64,000 nt of DNA, taken from the NCBI RefSeq assembly GCF_000191065.1, contig NZ_GL872283.1, positions 1,085,444 through 1,149,443 of the forward strand, written 5' to 3'. The DNA comes from Prevotella multiformis DSM 16608. Lineage in GTDB: Bacteria > Bacteroidota > Bacteroidia > Bacteroidales > Bacteroidaceae. Each line of letters begins with the position of its first letter. The stretch's first letter is position 1. The notes below the pieces were generated by a model. It was given only the letters and a program-made list of their open reading frames with translations. It was not told the DNA's origin and ran no database searches. The position numbers were made by a program, and so were the translations under genes. This document shows, one piece after another, positions 63,762-64,000 of the stretch.

Positions 63762-63836
63762 GGTTCCGTAGCTCAGTTGGATTAGAGCAACAGCCTTCTA
63801 AGCTGTGGGTCTTGGGTTCGAACCCCAACGGAATCA
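63762..63836 (+). tRNA. tRNA-Arg (anticodon TCT)
   Basis: A complete cloverleaf: acceptor GGTTCCG paired with CGGAATC (one G-T pair), D arm with GCTCAGTTGGATTAGAGC, anticodon stem ACAGC/GCTGT around loop CTTCTAA with anticodon TCT at 63797-63799 (reads AGA), T arm GGGTTCGAACCCC, discriminator A. CCA is not encoded. Confidence 0.97.
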
Positions 63837-63846
63837 CAGCGTATTG

Positions 63847-63889
63847 AGTAGGAGTAAAACGAAGCTGTTTGACTCCTACTTTTATTTTC
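63847..63889 (+). terminator. Terminator after tRNA-Arg
   Basis: AGTAGGAGT (63847-63855) pairs with ACTCCTACT (63872-63880), followed by a T-rich tail. Nothing recognisable follows to the window end. Confidence 0.85.
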
Positions 63890-64000
63890 AACCTTTTACA
63901 CCGCCATACCGTTCCGCATACGGCAGTTCTTGTTTTAAGTACCATTCGAGACATTGTCCATCAAAATGACAGACCTGCCTTGCATGATGATTTGGGGTCA

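Noticed and set aside
63762..64000. Integrated element at tRNA-Arg
   Set aside because: No integrase or duplicated tRNA 3' end is visible in the remaining 160 bp; the tRNA is followed by its own terminator.

Overview
The window looks like a chromosomal segment of a Bacteroidales bacterium, most likely a GC-rich Prevotella or close relative. The evidence is the promoter grammar: most intergenic gaps carry a -7 box of the form TAnnTTTG, and several have TTTG about 20 nt upstream. Shine-Dalgarno sequences are rarely needed. The gene content agrees: a glycogen-debranching enzyme/GT4/GH57 cluster, a DUF6078-like protein, butyrate kinase beside succinyl-CoA synthetase, a long NifJ, and HU paralogues. 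No phage, integrase, transposase or CRISPR-Cas genes were seen; this is mostly core genome with repeat-bearing intergenic regions.

Layout. 0-3 kb: end of a nucleotide-sugar dehydratase gene (cut by the window) and a secreted YwqK/MORN-like protein. 3-7.2 kb: ptb-buk-sucCD, an acyl-CoA/acyl-phosphate energy module. 7.9-12.3 kb: maltose acetyltransferase-like gene, then mgtC - small ORF - MATE - membrane metallophosphoesterase. 12.6-14.5 kb: an AmgK-like kinase fused to a RapZ C-terminal domain, with a small membrane protein. 14.8-19.5 kb: glycogen cluster. 20-23.8 kb: lipid kinase, miaA, gapA, mscL. 24-29.7 kb: a secreted nuclease/phosphatase-like protein and the aromatic amino acid operon pheA - aminotransferase - DAHP synthase/chorismate mutase - tyrA, preceded by a Phe/Tyr-rich leader peptide and an attenuator. 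30.3-37.3 kb: AraC regulator divergent from a TolC/HlyD/ABC efflux operon. 37.3-38.3 kb: repeat-rich gap. 38.3-46.7 kb: nifJ, an AAA ATPase, an ATP-grasp-like orphan, a tiny His-rich membrane protein, a porin and a lipoprotein. 46.8-55.2 kb: glmS - purF - carA - carB, three glutamine amidotransferases in a row. 55.4-63.8 kb: Wza-like lipoprotein, DUF6078-like gene, HAD hydrolase, OsmC, ftsY - rimO - HU - membrane-anchored HU, and tRNA-Arg(TCT).

The strongest unexplained signals are: (1) a family of four intergenic arrays (7.66, 30.17, 46.08 and 57.04 kb), each made of exactly four 15-bp units GGGAA-N5-TTCCC or close variants, with start-to-start steps of 22, 22 and 23 bp; (2) a transcription attenuator for the pheA operon in which the leader peptide, terminator and a 7-bp antiterminator pairing can all be read from sequence; (3) an HU domain - charged linker - transmembrane helix - LysM-like domain protein that could join DNA to the cell envelope; and (4) an AmgK-like/RapZ fusion that may link amino-sugar recycling to amino-sugar sensing.
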